A stretch of DNA of 64,000 nt from Pseudomonas psychrophila (GCF_001043005.1 NZ_JYKZ01000009.1:1-64000), one strand, 5' to 3'. Counted from the first letter of the stretch, positions 16,489 through 25,112 are shown. The notes: generated by a model not told the origin, from the letters alone. A program made the numbers and translations.

Positions 16489-17552
16489 GAGATGAGCAAT
16501 TTTCAACGGCGGTACTGGATTGGTATGACCACCACGGCCGCCATGACCTGCCCTGGCAACAGGGCATCACCCCCTATCGGGTGTGGGTCTCGGAAATCAT
16601 GTTGCAGCAAACCCAGGTCAGCACCGTGCTGAACTACTTCGACCGGTTCATGGCCTCCCTGCCAACGGTCGAAGCCCTGGCCGCAGCACCGGAAGACGAA
16701 GTGCTGCACCTGTGGACAGGTCTGGGCTACTACACGCGTGCGCGCAATTTGCAAAAGACCGCGAAGATCATCGTTGCAGAACATGACGGGGAATTCCCGC
16801 GGGATGTTGAAAAGCTGGTCGAACTGCCCGGCATCGGCTTATCCACAGCAGGTGCGATTGCCAGTCTGAGCATGGGCCTGCGGGCGCCAATCCTCGACGG
16901 CAACGTCAAGCGGGTGCTTGCGCGCTATACCGCCCAAGAGGGCTACCCCGGAGAACCCAAGGTGGCCAAACAGCTGTGGGCTACCGCAGAGCGTTTCACT
17001 CCCCACGACCGCGTCAACGCCTATACCCAGGCCATGATGGACATGGGCGCCACACTCTGCACCCGTAGCAAGCCCAGTTGCTTGCTGTGCCCGCTCGAAA
17101 GCGGCTGCGAAGCGCACTTGCTGGGCCTTGAGACGCGCTACCCGATCCCCAAACCGCGCAAGACTGTCCCCCTGAAGCACACACTGATGCCCATGCTGGC
17201 TAACGCCGAGGGTGCGATCTTGCTTTACCGCCGACCGTCGAGCGGTTTGTGGGGCGGACTGTGGAGCCTGCCTGAACTCGATGACCTGCAAGATATCGAG
17301 CATCTGGCACTGCAACACTCCCTGACCCTGGGCGCGCAGCACCCACTGCCGGGGCTGACCCACACCTTTAGCCATTTTCAACTGGCCATCGAACCCTGGC
17401 TGATCCACGTCAAGGAGTCCGACCATCACGTGGCCGAGGCCGACTGGCTCTGGTATAACCTCGCCACCCCGCCGCGCCTGGGCCTTGCTGCCCCGGTCAA
17501 GAAGCTGCTCAAACGCGCAGCCGACCTATTGAACGCTGGAGAGTCGTCATGA
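16485..17552 (+). CDS. mutY: A/G-specific adenine DNA glycosylase MutY
   Basis: 355 residues. It removes adenine mispaired with 8-oxoguanine. LPWQQGITPYRVWVSEIMLQ contains the catalytic Glu; the helix-hairpin-helix LPGIGLSTAGAIAS follows. The [4Fe-4S] cluster ligands C-x6-C-x2-C-x5-C are intact in LCTRSKPSCLLCPLESGC. The C-terminal NUDIX-like domain (GGLWSLPE) recognises 8-oxoG. It overlaps the asmA-like gene and yggX by four bases each, so the three genes are coupled. Confidence 0.97.
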   Translation: MRDEQFSTAVLDWYDHHGRHDLPWQQGITPYRVWVSEIMLQQTQVSTVLNYFDRFMASLPTVEALAAAPEDEVLHLWTGLGYYTRARNLQKTAKIIVAEHDGEFPRDVEKLVELPGIGLSTAGAIASLSMGLRAPILDGNVKRVLARYTAQEGYPGEPKVAKQLWATAERFTPHDRVNAYTQAMMDMGATLCTRSKPSCLLCPLESGCEAHLLGLETRYPIPKPRKTVPLKHTLMPMLANAEGAILLYRRPSSGLWGGLWSLPELDDLQDIEHLALQHSLTLGAQHPLPGLTHTFSHFQLAIEPWLIHVKESDHHVAEADWLWYNLATPPRLGLAAPVKKLLKRAADLLNAGESS

Positions 17553-17821
17553 CCCGCACCATCATCTGCCGCAAATACAAAGAAGAACTGCCTGCCCTTG
17601 AACGCGCTCCGTTTCCGGGTGCCAAAGGCCAGGACATTTTTGATCACGTTTCGGCCAAGGCCTGGGCTGATTGGCAAAAACACCAGACGTTGCTGATCAA
17701 CGAGAAGCGTTTGAACATGATGAACGCTGAAGACCGAAAATATTTGCAGGGCGAAATGGATAAATTCTTCAGCGGCGAAGAATACGCACAAGCCGAGGGC
17801 TACGTTCCGCCGACCGAATAA
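17549..17821 (+). CDS. yggX: Oxidative damage protection protein YggX (Fe(II)-trafficking)
   Basis: 90 residues, normal length. MTRTIICRKYKEELPALERAP opening with the conserved Cys7 and the central WQKHQTLLINEKRLNMM are diagnostic. YggX protects Fe-S clusters from oxidation. Coupling to mutY by a four-base overlap joins an Fe-S repair enzyme with an Fe-S protection factor. Confidence 0.96.
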   Translation: MTRTIICRKYKEELPALERAPFPGAKGQDIFDHVSAKAWADWQKHQTLLINEKRLNMMNAEDRKYLQGEMDKFFSGEEYAQAEGYVPPTE

Positions 17822-17885
17822 TCCCGGTTTTACGGGGCTCGGTCCGTAAGCGACGGTAATAATTAAATATTTTTCAAAAAAGTGT

Positions 17886-17914
17886 TTGACGAGTTATCGA
17901 AAAAGGCTTCTAAT
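17886..17914 (+). promoter_or_regulatory. Promoter of tRNA-Phe
   Basis: TTGACG (17886-17891) and TCTAAT (17909-17914) are 17 bases apart and end 10 bases before the tRNA. The stretch after it (GCGCCCC) is a GC-rich discriminator typical of stable-RNA promoters. Confidence 0.65.
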
Positions 17915-17924
17915 GCGCCCCGTT

Positions 17925-18000
17925 GCCCAGATAGCTCAGTCGGTAGAGCAGGGGATTGAAAATCCCCGTGTCGGCGGTTCGATTCCGTCTCTGGGCACCA
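17925..18000 (+). tRNA. tRNA-Phe (GAA)
   Basis: 76 bases including encoded CCA. Acceptor stem GCCCAGA/TCTGGGC, D-loop AGCTCAGTCGGTAGAGC, anticodon loop TTGAAAA with GAA, and T-arm GGTTCGATTCC are all complete. It follows yggX as in other pseudomonads. Confidence 0.97.
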
Positions 18001-18043
18001 CATTCAGTTTTGATGTGGTGTTCGCACCACCTCAAAACAAAAG

Positions 18044-18071
18044 AAAACCCGCCTAGTGCGGGTTTTTTTTT
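18044..18071 (+). terminator. Terminator after tRNA-Phe
   Basis: AAAACCCGC-CTAGT-GCGGGTTTTTTTTT is a strong intrinsic terminator. A second hairpin (TGTGGTGTTCGCACCAC, 18014-18030) lies between the tRNA and it. Confidence 0.85.
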
Positions 18072-18142
18072 GGCCGCGATTTAGCTAAGCACCCGGGCTC
18101 GCTCACCCATGACTGCGTCTTTGCCTTGACCCCGGCGCCTCA

Positions 18143-18469
18143 TTACTGAGCCTTCCCGACAGGTCGGATTGAGTCCCACTCGGTCACGTAGGCCACTTTT
18201 GACTGTTTGTTGAAGAGGCAAAGCTCAGTGCCTTGCCGGCCTTTCATGTGTTTCTGCGGGTATTGACCCTGCAGCAGAATCGCGGTGTAGCCCACCCGAT
18301 CGTCAAATTGCGCAGGAGTGCCGACGGGGGTCGCCTTTTTCAGAGTGCTTGCCTGGGTGCAGCGGGCGAGTACGTCCTTGTCGTAGGTCGCCCACGCATC
18401 GGAGCTGGAAGCGTGGGCTTGAACGGCAAAAGCGGTCAAACACAAGAAGGTCAGCGAGGTGATTTTCAT
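18143..18469 (-). CDS. Small secreted protein of unknown function
   Basis: 108 residues from ATG 18469, chosen because it gives a clean signal peptide (MKITSLTFLCLTAFAVQAHA). The frame is open to 18577 but the extra residues are unlike a signal. The mature part has two cysteines (ARCTQAS, ELCLFNK) that could form a disulfide, and a C-terminal YVTEWDSIRPVGK. I recognise no named domain. Likely periplasmic. It lies alone between the tRNA-Phe terminator and a divergent gene. Confidence 0.7.
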   Translation of the reverse strand: MKITSLTFLCLTAFAVQAHASSSDAWATYDKDVLARCTQASTLKKATPVGTPAQFDDRVGYTAILLQGQYPQKHMKGRQGTELCLFNKQSKVAYVTEWDSIRPVGKAQ

Positions 18470-18639
18470 GGTTCGGTGTATTCCAGAAGGCCAGGTTGTT
18501 GTCTGACATGTGAGCGATCCGAGCGAGATAGGTTCCAGGCTGGCCCGGCTCCACAACAGATAATCGGCCCAACCCATGATCCACGCTTGGCGATCCCCAA
18601 AACCTGAGGTTCAATACCCCCTTAGCCCGTAAAGGACAC

Positions 18640-19116
18640 ATGTTCATGGCAACGCCAAAGAAACAGCAAAAGCACGCGCAGCGGGCCAAGACCAAAGCCA
18701 AGCAGAACCGCATCGGCAAACCGGCCAAAACTTCGGCTGGCGCGCTGATCGACAACCCGTTCGATGACGTGAAAATCGACCTCAGCACGTTCAACTTCCA
18801 GGACATCCTCGACAACGGCTTTGACCCGGCCGATTACGACGATTTGTTCCAGGTGATGAAAGCCGCCGAAGCCACCAGCCTGCAAACGATGTGCACCGTA
18901 TTCCTGCAATACCCGGTACTGGAACTGGTGATCTCGGAAGAGGAAGAAGAACCTGCGACTGACTTCCTGATGGGCCTGCTGATCGAATACCGCATTGCCA
19001 TCCATGGCGACGATGAAGACAGCGCCGTAGCCTGGATCGAAACGCCTGCGTTCCAGAAAGCCTATGTCGAAGCCTCTCGCCTGCTGACCGAGCGCAACGC
19101 CCGGAGCGCGCACTGA
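18640..19116 (+). CDS. Conserved hypothetical protein, basic N-terminus and acidic core
   Basis: 158 residues. A Lys/Arg/Gln-rich N-terminus (about 1-25) is followed by an acidic, alpha-helical part with SEEEEEP near residue 100. No domain recognised. Two ATGs (18640 and 18646) are possible; AAGGA at 18634-18638 is very close to the first, so the second may be the true start. The stop overlaps a CTG start of the downstream hydrolase, which suggests coupled expression. Confidence 0.75.
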   Translation: MFMATPKKQQKHAQRAKTKAKQNRIGKPAKTSAGALIDNPFDDVKIDLSTFNFQDILDNGFDPADYDDLFQVMKAAEATSLQTMCTVFLQYPVLELVISEEEEEPATDFLMGLLIEYRIAIHGDDEDSAVAWIETPAFQKAYVEASRLLTERNARSAH

Positions 19117-20042
19117 CAGCAGCCCTGCTCGAACCTGTCAGCCGGGCGTTTACCGAGCCTGCTGCTGACGGTTACCTGCTGGGTGGTTTCGAGTGGCGCC
19201 AACCCACGCCAGACGCCTCACGCGCAGTGGTGATCATCAACGCCGCCACCTCGGTGCGCTGCCTGTACTACTCGCGGTTTGCCCACTACCTGTTCAGCCA
19301 CGGCCTGGACGTGATGCTGTTCGACTATCGCGGCATTGGCGCCTCGCGCACCGGATCGTTGCGCGGTTTTGAAGCCACATGGTCGGACTGGGGCGCGCTG
19401 GACGCGGAAGCCGTATTCAAGCGTGCCCAGCGCGAATATCCCGGCCAGCCGATCGATGTGGTTGGCCACAGCTTTGGCGGCTGCGCAGCGGGCCTGATGG
19501 CTTCCGGCCAGGCAATCCGTCATCTGGTGACAGTGGGCGCGCAATTTGCCCACTGGCGCGACTATGCGCCCGCACAGCGCTGGCAGATGCTCGCCAAGTG
19601 GCACGGGGTCATGCCGCTGCTGACTCATGTATGCGGTTATTTCCCCGGCAAACGCCTGGGCTGGCTCGAAGACACCCCGGCGGGCGTGGTCAAGGACTGG
19701 AGCGCCTTCAGCACCCACTACGAAAGACTCCCCAGCGCACGCGGCCTTGCAGCCCTGCCCTTTTCCTCCGTGACCGCCAAAACTCTCGCCATCAGTCTTG
19801 GCGACGATCCTTTCGGCACCGTAGCGGCCATCGAGCGCTTATTGAGCTACTTCAGCGCCAGCCCGCGCACGCATCTGCGCATCCAACCGCAAGACATCGG
19901 CGAAACAGCCATCGGTCACTTCGCGTTTTTTCACACTCGCTTTCAGAGCAGCTTGTGGCCCATTGCCTTGCAGTGGCTGCAGCGAGGGGAATTGGCCGCG
20001 GATGTGCCGGGGCAGACGGTTTCTTTCAAAGCGCCCGTGTAG
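19113..20042 (+). CDS. Alpha/beta hydrolase, apparent CTG start
   Basis: 309 residues if started at CTG 19113. The nucleophile elbow GHSFGG has Ser120, and DYRGIGAS (oxyanion region) and GDDPFG (acid-loop region) follow the hydrolase fold. In this frame the first GTG is at 19227, which would delete the first beta-strand region (residues 1-38, including GYLLGGFEWR). CTG overlaps the preceding TGA (CTGA) and has GGAG at 19103-19106, six bases before it. I therefore place the start at CTG. Substrate unknown; a serine esterase or lipase-like enzyme. Confidence 0.75.
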   Translation: MTAALLEPVSRAFTEPAADGYLLGGFEWRQPTPDASRAVVIINAATSVRCLYYSRFAHYLFSHGLDVMLFDYRGIGASRTGSLRGFEATWSDWGALDAEAVFKRAQREYPGQPIDVVGHSFGGCAAGLMASGQAIRHLVTVGAQFAHWRDYAPAQRWQMLAKWHGVMPLLTHVCGYFPGKRLGWLEDTPAGVVKDWSAFSTHYERLPSARGLAALPFSSVTAKTLAISLGDDPFGTVAAIERLLSYFSASPRTHLRIQPQDIGETAIGHFAFFHTRFQSSLWPIALQWLQRGELAADVPGQTVSFKAPV

Positions 20043-20100
20043 GGCTTTTGACTCTGTTGCCAAGAAGGTGTTCGAGGGTTAGAGTCCGTTGCGTCGCGGT

Positions 20101-20329
20101 CAATCCCGTGGCCGGGTGTAGGAACCTGATTAAAAGTTGGCGCGTAGCGCCCAAGACTGTATCTCTGGCGTTTTTTTATGCCTGAGATAACGCTCTATGG
20201 TAGCTGTGTGCGGGCAGACTTCGGTCTGGCCGGGTGCCAACTTTCCCGGTATTCCTACCCCGCACATGGCTGCCACCCAATCCCGTAGGAAGGATCGTGT
20301 CAGCTCTCACTGAAAAGTTGGAGAAGATC
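20101..20329 (+). promoter_or_regulatory. Structured leader RNA of the DUF3077-like gene, attenuator-like
   Basis: Element 1: GGCGC-GTA-GCGCC hairpin at 20139-20151; its right arm can instead pair with GGCGT at 20067+100 (20167-20171), giving a stem followed by seven T (20171-20177), as in a terminator. Element 2: GTGCGGG (20208-20214) pairs with CCCGCAC (20259-20265), enclosing CAGAC-TTCG-GTCTG (20215-20228, a UUCG tetraloop) and CCGGG/CCCGG (20230-20234/20245-20249). GGAG at 20320-20323 then serves ATG 20330. From memory, similar leaders precede this gene family across fluorescent pseudomonads; ligand or trigger unknown. Confidence 0.6.
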
Positions 20330-20578
20330 ATGTATCAACACCCCACCACCCCACTCGCTTTCCACGAAAGCGGACGCAGCCATCTGTTATTCAGCGTGAC
20401 ACCGGACATTCCTGCAGCAGACGCCTTGCACAGTGCCTCGGAACTCTTGTCAGCCGTCGCCCACGCTCTGGACGCCGCCGCAACCGGCATTACCCAGATC
20501 GACGCCCATCACGCCTTTGTGCTGCACCACGCCTTGCGGGCCGCCAAAGCGACTGTCGACTCACTGATCCCAACCTGA
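20330..20578 (+). CDS. DUF3077/DUF6124-like small protein
   Basis: 82 residues. The segment LLFSVTPDIPAADALHSASELL resembles the conserved block of DUF3077 (FAV.PG...DAL..AS.LL), written here as LLFSVTPDIP plus DALHSASELL. Small, helical, no membrane segment or signal. ATG 20330 is fixed by GGAG six bases upstream. The family is multi-copy in Pseudomonas and has no known function. The long structured 5' leader suggests post-transcriptional control. Confidence 0.7.
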   Translation: MYQHPTTPLAFHESGRSHLLFSVTPDIPAADALHSASELLSAVAHALDAAATGITQIDAHHAFVLHHALRAAKATVDSLIPT

Positions 20579-20652
20579 CAACTCATCACCGCTAACGAGT
20601 ACAGCCAGGCTGCAATCGATCGCAGCCTCGTGCCTCGACAGCGGCGTCGCCC

Positions 20653-20898
20653 TCAACGCGCGACACATCCCTGAGGGTTATGCACCCGCAAGCTCGACGG
20701 CGGATTATTTGCCAGCTTGTTGGCCGGCCTGCGCGGACGCACCATCAACTCCCCCCCGCAATTAGGGCAAAGCCCCCCCAGATGCTGCTCAGTACACGTT
20801 GCACAAAAGGTGCACTCAAATGAGCAAATCCGCGCTTGTGCCGAATCAGGAGGCAGGTCGCAATCACAGCATTCGCAACTGGGGCGTAATTCGAGCAT
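20653..20898 (-). CDS. DUF1272 family protein, Cys-rich, zinc-binding
   Basis: 81 residues with eight to nine cysteines: CECCDCDLP, CSFECTFCATC and CPNCGGEL form zinc-ribbon-like knuckles typical of DUF1272. The C-terminal 30 residues are Arg/Pro/Asn-rich. ATG at 20898 has GAGGTG upstream; an in-frame GTG at 20904 adds two residues. Function unknown; nucleic-acid or protein binding is a guess from zinc-ribbon folds. The gene stands alone, convergent with the DUF3077-like gene. Confidence 0.85.
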   Translation of the reverse strand: MLELRPSCECCDCDLPPDSAQARICSFECTFCATCTEQHLGGLCPNCGGELMVRPRRPANKLANNPPSSLRVHNPQGCVAR

Positions 20899-21026
20899 GA
20901 GCACCTCACATAGGACCGGTAGTTTTCATCGTTATATTTAAGACGCTTCACGCAAAAAACCAACTGCTAATACAAAATGGCAGTGACATTCTCATTGACC
21001 CCTCCGGTCAATGCGCGGCACTCACT

Positions 21027-22076
21027 ATGAATCCCCCGCTTCCCGTCACTCCACCCACCCCTGATCTGACTCCTCTGCTCAGCGCCTTGAGCGAACTCAT
21101 CCGCCAGTCACGGCAAAAGGTCCTGCGCGCAGTGGATACGCTGCACGTGCAAACCTGCTGGAACATGGGTCGGCACATCATCGAATACGAACAGGCCGGT
21201 ACGACACGGGCCGAGTATGGCAAGCAACTCCTGCCAACGCTGGCCAAAGCCCTGACGGCTGAATTCGGGAAAGGCTTTGATGAGCGCAACCTGAGGCACA
21301 TGCGAGGGTTTTATCAGGCATTTCCAATTTGGAACGCAGTGCGTACCGAATTGAGCTGGACCCATTACCGCACCCTGCTGCGAGTCGACAGCGAGCATGC
21401 ACGCCAGTGGTACATGAACGAAACAGCCACGCTGAACTGGTCCACCCGTGCCCTGGAGCGGCAAATCGGTACGCTCTATTACGAACGCTTGCTGGTCAGC
21501 CAGGACCGTCCGGCGATCAAGCAGGAGGCAACCACCCATCTGGCCCCCCTGAACAAAAGCCCCCGTGAGTTTGTGCGCGACCCGGTGCTGCTGGAGTTTC
21601 TGGGCATGCCTACGGTTACGGGGCTTTTCGAGACGGGGCTGGAGCAAGCACTAATCGATCACCTGCAAGGGTTCCTGCTGGAACTGGGCAAAGGCTTCGC
21701 CTTTGTCGCCCGACAACAACGCATCAGCACCGAGAGCAAAGACTTCTATGTGGATCTGGTGTTCTACAATTACCTGCTCAAATGCTTTGTCATTTTCGAC
21801 TTGAAACGTGGCGAGCTGAGCCATCAGGACATTGGCCAAATGGACATGTATGTGCGCCTTTACGATGACCTCAAACGCGGCCCCGAAGACAGTCCAACCG
21901 TAGGCATCATCCTCTGCGCACAGAAGGATGCTTCAGTGGTGCGCTACTCAGTACTGCATGGCAACGAGCAGCTGTTCGCCAGCAAATACACGCTGGTCCT
22001 GCCCACCGAAGAGGAACTGCGCGCCGAACTCGACCGTGAACAGGCCCTGGTTGAGGCCAACGCCATCGGGCAATGA
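21027..22076 (+). CDS. DUF1016/YhcG-type PDDEXK nuclease, orphan
   Basis: 349 residues. N-terminal DUF1016 part (about 10-150: ARYWNMGRHI-like segment TCWNMGRHIIEYE, RNLRHMRGFYQAFP) and C-terminal PDDEXK nuclease (about 170-340) with the catalytic Asp in DFYVDLVFYN and the Asp/Lys pair in FVIFDLKRGEL, QMDMYVRLYDD following. Members are often found in defence islands and next to restriction-modification genes. Here no methylase, specificity subunit or integrase is adjacent. The role is open: defence, or processing of branched DNA, are both possible. Start ATG has no clear ribosome site. Confidence 0.85.
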   Translation: MNPPLPVTPPTPDLTPLLSALSELIRQSRQKVLRAVDTLHVQTCWNMGRHIIEYEQAGTTRAEYGKQLLPTLAKALTAEFGKGFDERNLRHMRGFYQAFPIWNAVRTELSWTHYRTLLRVDSEHARQWYMNETATLNWSTRALERQIGTLYYERLLVSQDRPAIKQEATTHLAPLNKSPREFVRDPVLLEFLGMPTVTGLFETGLEQALIDHLQGFLLELGKGFAFVARQQRISTESKDFYVDLVFYNYLLKCFVIFDLKRGELSHQDIGQMDMYVRLYDDLKRGPEDSPTVGIILCAQKDASVVRYSVLHGNEQLFASKYTLVLPTEEELRAELDREQALVEANAIGQ

Positions 22077-22246
22077 TGCGCCATGTTAAGGACGCTGCCC
22101 GAAATACAATGCGCATAAAAACGGGCTGACGCCGGCCATTGTTCAGCTGCGCTTTATGCAAAAAAATTGCACTTTTTAAAGGCCATGAGCTCCTACAAAA
22201 ATGAGCGCCGACTTCTCGTCGCACACAGAGAGCCCTCTTATAAGGC

Positions 22247-22852
22247 ATGCCACAAGACCAAACTTTATCAGCGGTATCGCCCGCTCTGAACGCGCTGCGT
22301 TCTGGCACTCAAACACTCCATGTCGCCCTTGAAAAACGCCTCCCGTTCTTCAGCGACACACTCGACCTTGAACGCTACAAGCGCCTCTTGGGCGCCTACT
22401 ACGGGTTCTATCACGAGCTGGAGGAGCGGCTACAACACAGCCCCTGGCTCACATGCGGTTTTGACCTGCAGGCACGACTCAAGACGCCCGCATTGTGTCG
22501 AGACCTGCAAGCTTTGGGGGTCAGCATCCCGTCGCTTGAGCTGTGCGATACCCTCCCCGTATTGCACAGCCAGGCCAGTGTGCTGGGCGCCTTGTATGTG
22601 CTGGAGGGCGCCACGCTGGGCGGTAATGTGCTGCGCAAGCAGATATCGGAACGCCTGGGCCTTGATACGCACAACGGCTGCGCGTTTCTTTTTGTTTACG
22701 GCGCAGCCACAGGACAGCAATGGAAGGCATTCATGGATTTTCTGGGCAGTGTGCCCCTCGACGCTCAAGCGCGAGGCGAAGCCGTGCAGGCTGCCTGCTC
22801 TACGTTTAGCTGTTTCGAGCAATGGCTCGAACGTCAGGAGGTTTTGGTATGA
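22247..22852 (+). CDS. bphO: Biliverdin-producing heme oxygenase BphO
   Basis: 201 residues of the bacterial heme oxygenase fold. TQTLHVALEKRLPF carries the probable proximal heme-ligand His25, and GALYVLEGATLGGNVL is the distal-helix Gly-rich motif. It opens heme to biliverdin, the chromophore of the phytochrome encoded next. The stop overlaps the bphP start by four bases (ATGA), so the chromophore enzyme and the apoprotein are coupled. The ribosome site before ATG 22247 is weak (AAGG). Confidence 0.9.
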   Translation: MPQDQTLSAVSPALNALRSGTQTLHVALEKRLPFFSDTLDLERYKRLLGAYYGFYHELEERLQHSPWLTCGFDLQARLKTPALCRDLQALGVSIPSLELCDTLPVLHSQASVLGALYVLEGATLGGNVLRKQISERLGLDTHNGCAFLFVYGAATGQQWKAFMDFLGSVPLDAQARGEAVQAACSTFSCFEQWLERQEVLV

Positions 22853-25086
22853 ACCCACAGGACCCTCAAGCTTTTGAACGCTTGCTGGCCAATTGTGCTG
22901 ATGAACCCATCCGCTTTCCCGGGGCCATTCAACCCCACGGTTTATTAGTGACCCTGTCGCAGCCCGACCTGCGAATTCAGCAAGTCAGCCACAATGTGCA
23001 GGCGATGTTCGGCCAGAGCGCCGAGTCGCTGCTCGGCTTGCCACTGGCCGCTCTTACCGGCTCAGCCGCGGCTGACGCCGTGCAGCAGGCCGCAGGCCAT
23101 GCCACGCTGGCCGATGCGCCACCCTTGGCCCTGAGCTTGCAGGGGCGCGAATACGAGGGCCTGCTGCACCGCGATAAAGACATTCTGGTGCTCGAGCTTG
23201 AGCTCAAGCCCGACGCATCAGAAATCCACAGCACGATGAACAAAGTGCGCAACCTGAGCCGCATGCTGCAACGCCTGCAATCCGCCAAGACACTCCCCGC
23301 ACTGTACGAAATTTGCGTGCGCGAGATTCAGGCGCTGACGGGCTACGATCGGGTGCTGATCTATCGTTTCCAGGATGAAGGCCACGGCCAGGTCATCGCG
23401 GAAGCATCCTCGCCTTCGATGGAATTATTCAATGGGATGTTTTTCCCCGCCTCTGACATCCCGGAGCAGGCCCGCGAGCTTTACCGCACCCATTGGCTGC
23501 GCATCATCCCCAATGCCGACTACCAGCCAGTCCCGTTGATTCCCGCCCTGCGCCCTGACAACGGCGAGGCACTGGACCTGAGCGGGGCCGTATTGCGCAG
23601 CGTTTCGCCGATTCACTGCCAGTACATGAAAAACATGGGCGTGCTGTCATCCATGAGCATTTCGCTGATGGATGGTGAACGCCTGTGGGGCCTGATCAGC
23701 TGCGGGCATCGCCAAACGCTGCACGTGCCCCATGAACTGCGCATGGCCTGCCAAACCATCGGCCAGGTGCTGTCCCTGCAAATCAGCGCCCTGCAGACAC
23801 TGGAGATCAGCCGCCAACGCGAAGCCAAAATGGATGCCTTGGTACGCCTGAACGCGGCCATGGTGCAAAACACCGAAGCCGTTTTTGAAGGCCTGGCACA
23901 GGCGCCTGAGGTATTGATGGCGCTGACCGGTGCCAGCGGCGTGGCCATTCTGGAAGACAAAGTGCTGCACCGTTATGGCCAGTGTCCTTCTTCAGAAGAC
24001 ATTCGAGGGCTGTATCAATGGTTCAAGGACAGCGGCCAGCCGGTCTTCTCCAGTCATAACCTCAGCGCACTCCATGCCCCGGCAGCGCAGTACAAGGACA
24101 TCGCCAGCGGTTTATTGGCAATGACCCTGCCCAAGCCTGTGGACAACGCCGTGCTGTGGTTTCGCAGTGAAGTCAAAGAAAGCATCCCGTGGAGCGGCGA
24201 CCCCAGCAAGCCGCTCAACCTTGAAGCTGGCAGCAACGGACTGCGCTTGAGTCCGCGCACCTCTTTCGAAATCTGGAAGGTCGAGATGGACGGCATCTCC
24301 ACCAAATGGAGCCACGGCGATCTGTTTGCGGCCAATGACCTGCGGCGCTCGGCCCTGGAAAATGACCTGTCGCGTCAGGTGCTGCGTGAGCAACAGGCCG
24401 TGCGGGCACGAGACGAGCTGGTGGCAGTGGTGTCCCACGACCTGCGCAACCCCATGACCATCATTTCAATGCTCTGCGGCATGATGCAAAAAGCCTTCAG
24501 CAGCGAAGGGCCGCACACCTCGCGACGCATTACATCGGCCATCGACACCATGCAACAGGCCAGCAGCCGCATGAGCGTGCTGCTCGATGACTTGCTGGAC
24601 ACCTCCAAAATCGAGGCCGGACGCTACACCATCAGCCCGCAGCCGCTGGATGTCAGCCAGATTTTTGAAGAAGCACTCGCGTTGCTTGCGCCGCTGGCGC
24701 TGGACAAGGCGGTGGAGCTGACCTTCCACGCCGAACCCGACCTGAAAATCAACGCCGACCCGGAGCGTCTGTTTCAGGTCTTGTCCAACCTGATCGGCAA
24801 TGCGATCAAATTCACCCCGGCGCAAGGCAAAATCGGCGTGGCAGCCATGTCCAACGGCGACGACATCGTCTTCAGTGTGCGGGACTCGGGCAAGGGCATT
24901 GCGCCCGAGCAGTTGCCCCACATCTTCGACCGTTACTGGACAGCAAAAGAGGGTAACTCGCTGGGTACAGGCCTGGGGCTGTACATCTCCCAAGGCATTA
25001 TCAAGGCCCATGGCGGCCAGTTAATGGCGCAAAGCACGCCGGGAGAAGGCAGCGAGTTCCGCTTTACCGTAGCCAGAATGCTCTGA
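22849..25086 (+). CDS. bphP: Bacteriophytochrome histidine kinase BphP
   Basis: 745 residues from ATG 22849, set by AGGAGG nine bases upstream. Domains: PAS (about 20-125) with the biliverdin-attaching Cys16 near the N-terminus; GAF (about 145-310) with FPASDIP (Asp203) and SPIHCQYMKNMGV; PHY (about 325-505); HisKA with phosphoacceptor His530 in VVSHDLRNPM; HATPase at the end (NLIGNAIKF, DSGKGI, GTGLGLYIS). It is a red/far-red sensor kinase in the cytosol. No response regulator gene lies beside it, so the output partner is encoded elsewhere. Confidence 0.95.
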   Translation: MNPQDPQAFERLLANCADEPIRFPGAIQPHGLLVTLSQPDLRIQQVSHNVQAMFGQSAESLLGLPLAALTGSAAADAVQQAAGHATLADAPPLALSLQGREYEGLLHRDKDILVLELELKPDASEIHSTMNKVRNLSRMLQRLQSAKTLPALYEICVREIQALTGYDRVLIYRFQDEGHGQVIAEASSPSMELFNGMFFPASDIPEQARELYRTHWLRIIPNADYQPVPLIPALRPDNGEALDLSGAVLRSVSPIHCQYMKNMGVLSSMSISLMDGERLWGLISCGHRQTLHVPHELRMACQTIGQVLSLQISALQTLEISRQREAKMDALVRLNAAMVQNTEAVFEGLAQAPEVLMALTGASGVAILEDKVLHRYGQCPSSEDIRGLYQWFKDSGQPVFSSHNLSALHAPAAQYKDIASGLLAMTLPKPVDNAVLWFRSEVKESIPWSGDPSKPLNLEAGSNGLRLSPRTSFEIWKVEMDGISTKWSHGDLFAANDLRRSALENDLSRQVLREQQAVRARDELVAVVSHDLRNPMTIISMLCGMMQKAFSSEGPHTSRRITSAIDTMQQASSRMSVLLDDLLDTSKIEAGRYTISPQPLDVSQIFEEALALLAPLALDKAVELTFHAEPDLKINADPERLFQVLSNLIGNAIKFTPAQGKIGVAAMSNGDDIVFSVRDSGKGIAPEQLPHIFDRYWTAKEGNSLGTGLGLYISQGIIKAHGGQLMAQSTPGEGSEFRFTVARML

Positions 25087-25112
25087 CAGGTAGCGGCAAT
25101 TGTAATGCCCAC

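Noticed and set aside
20043..20100. Start of the DUF3077-like gene further upstream (20234)
   Set aside because: That frame runs through the structured leader; ATG 20330 has a good ribosome site and begins the conserved protein.
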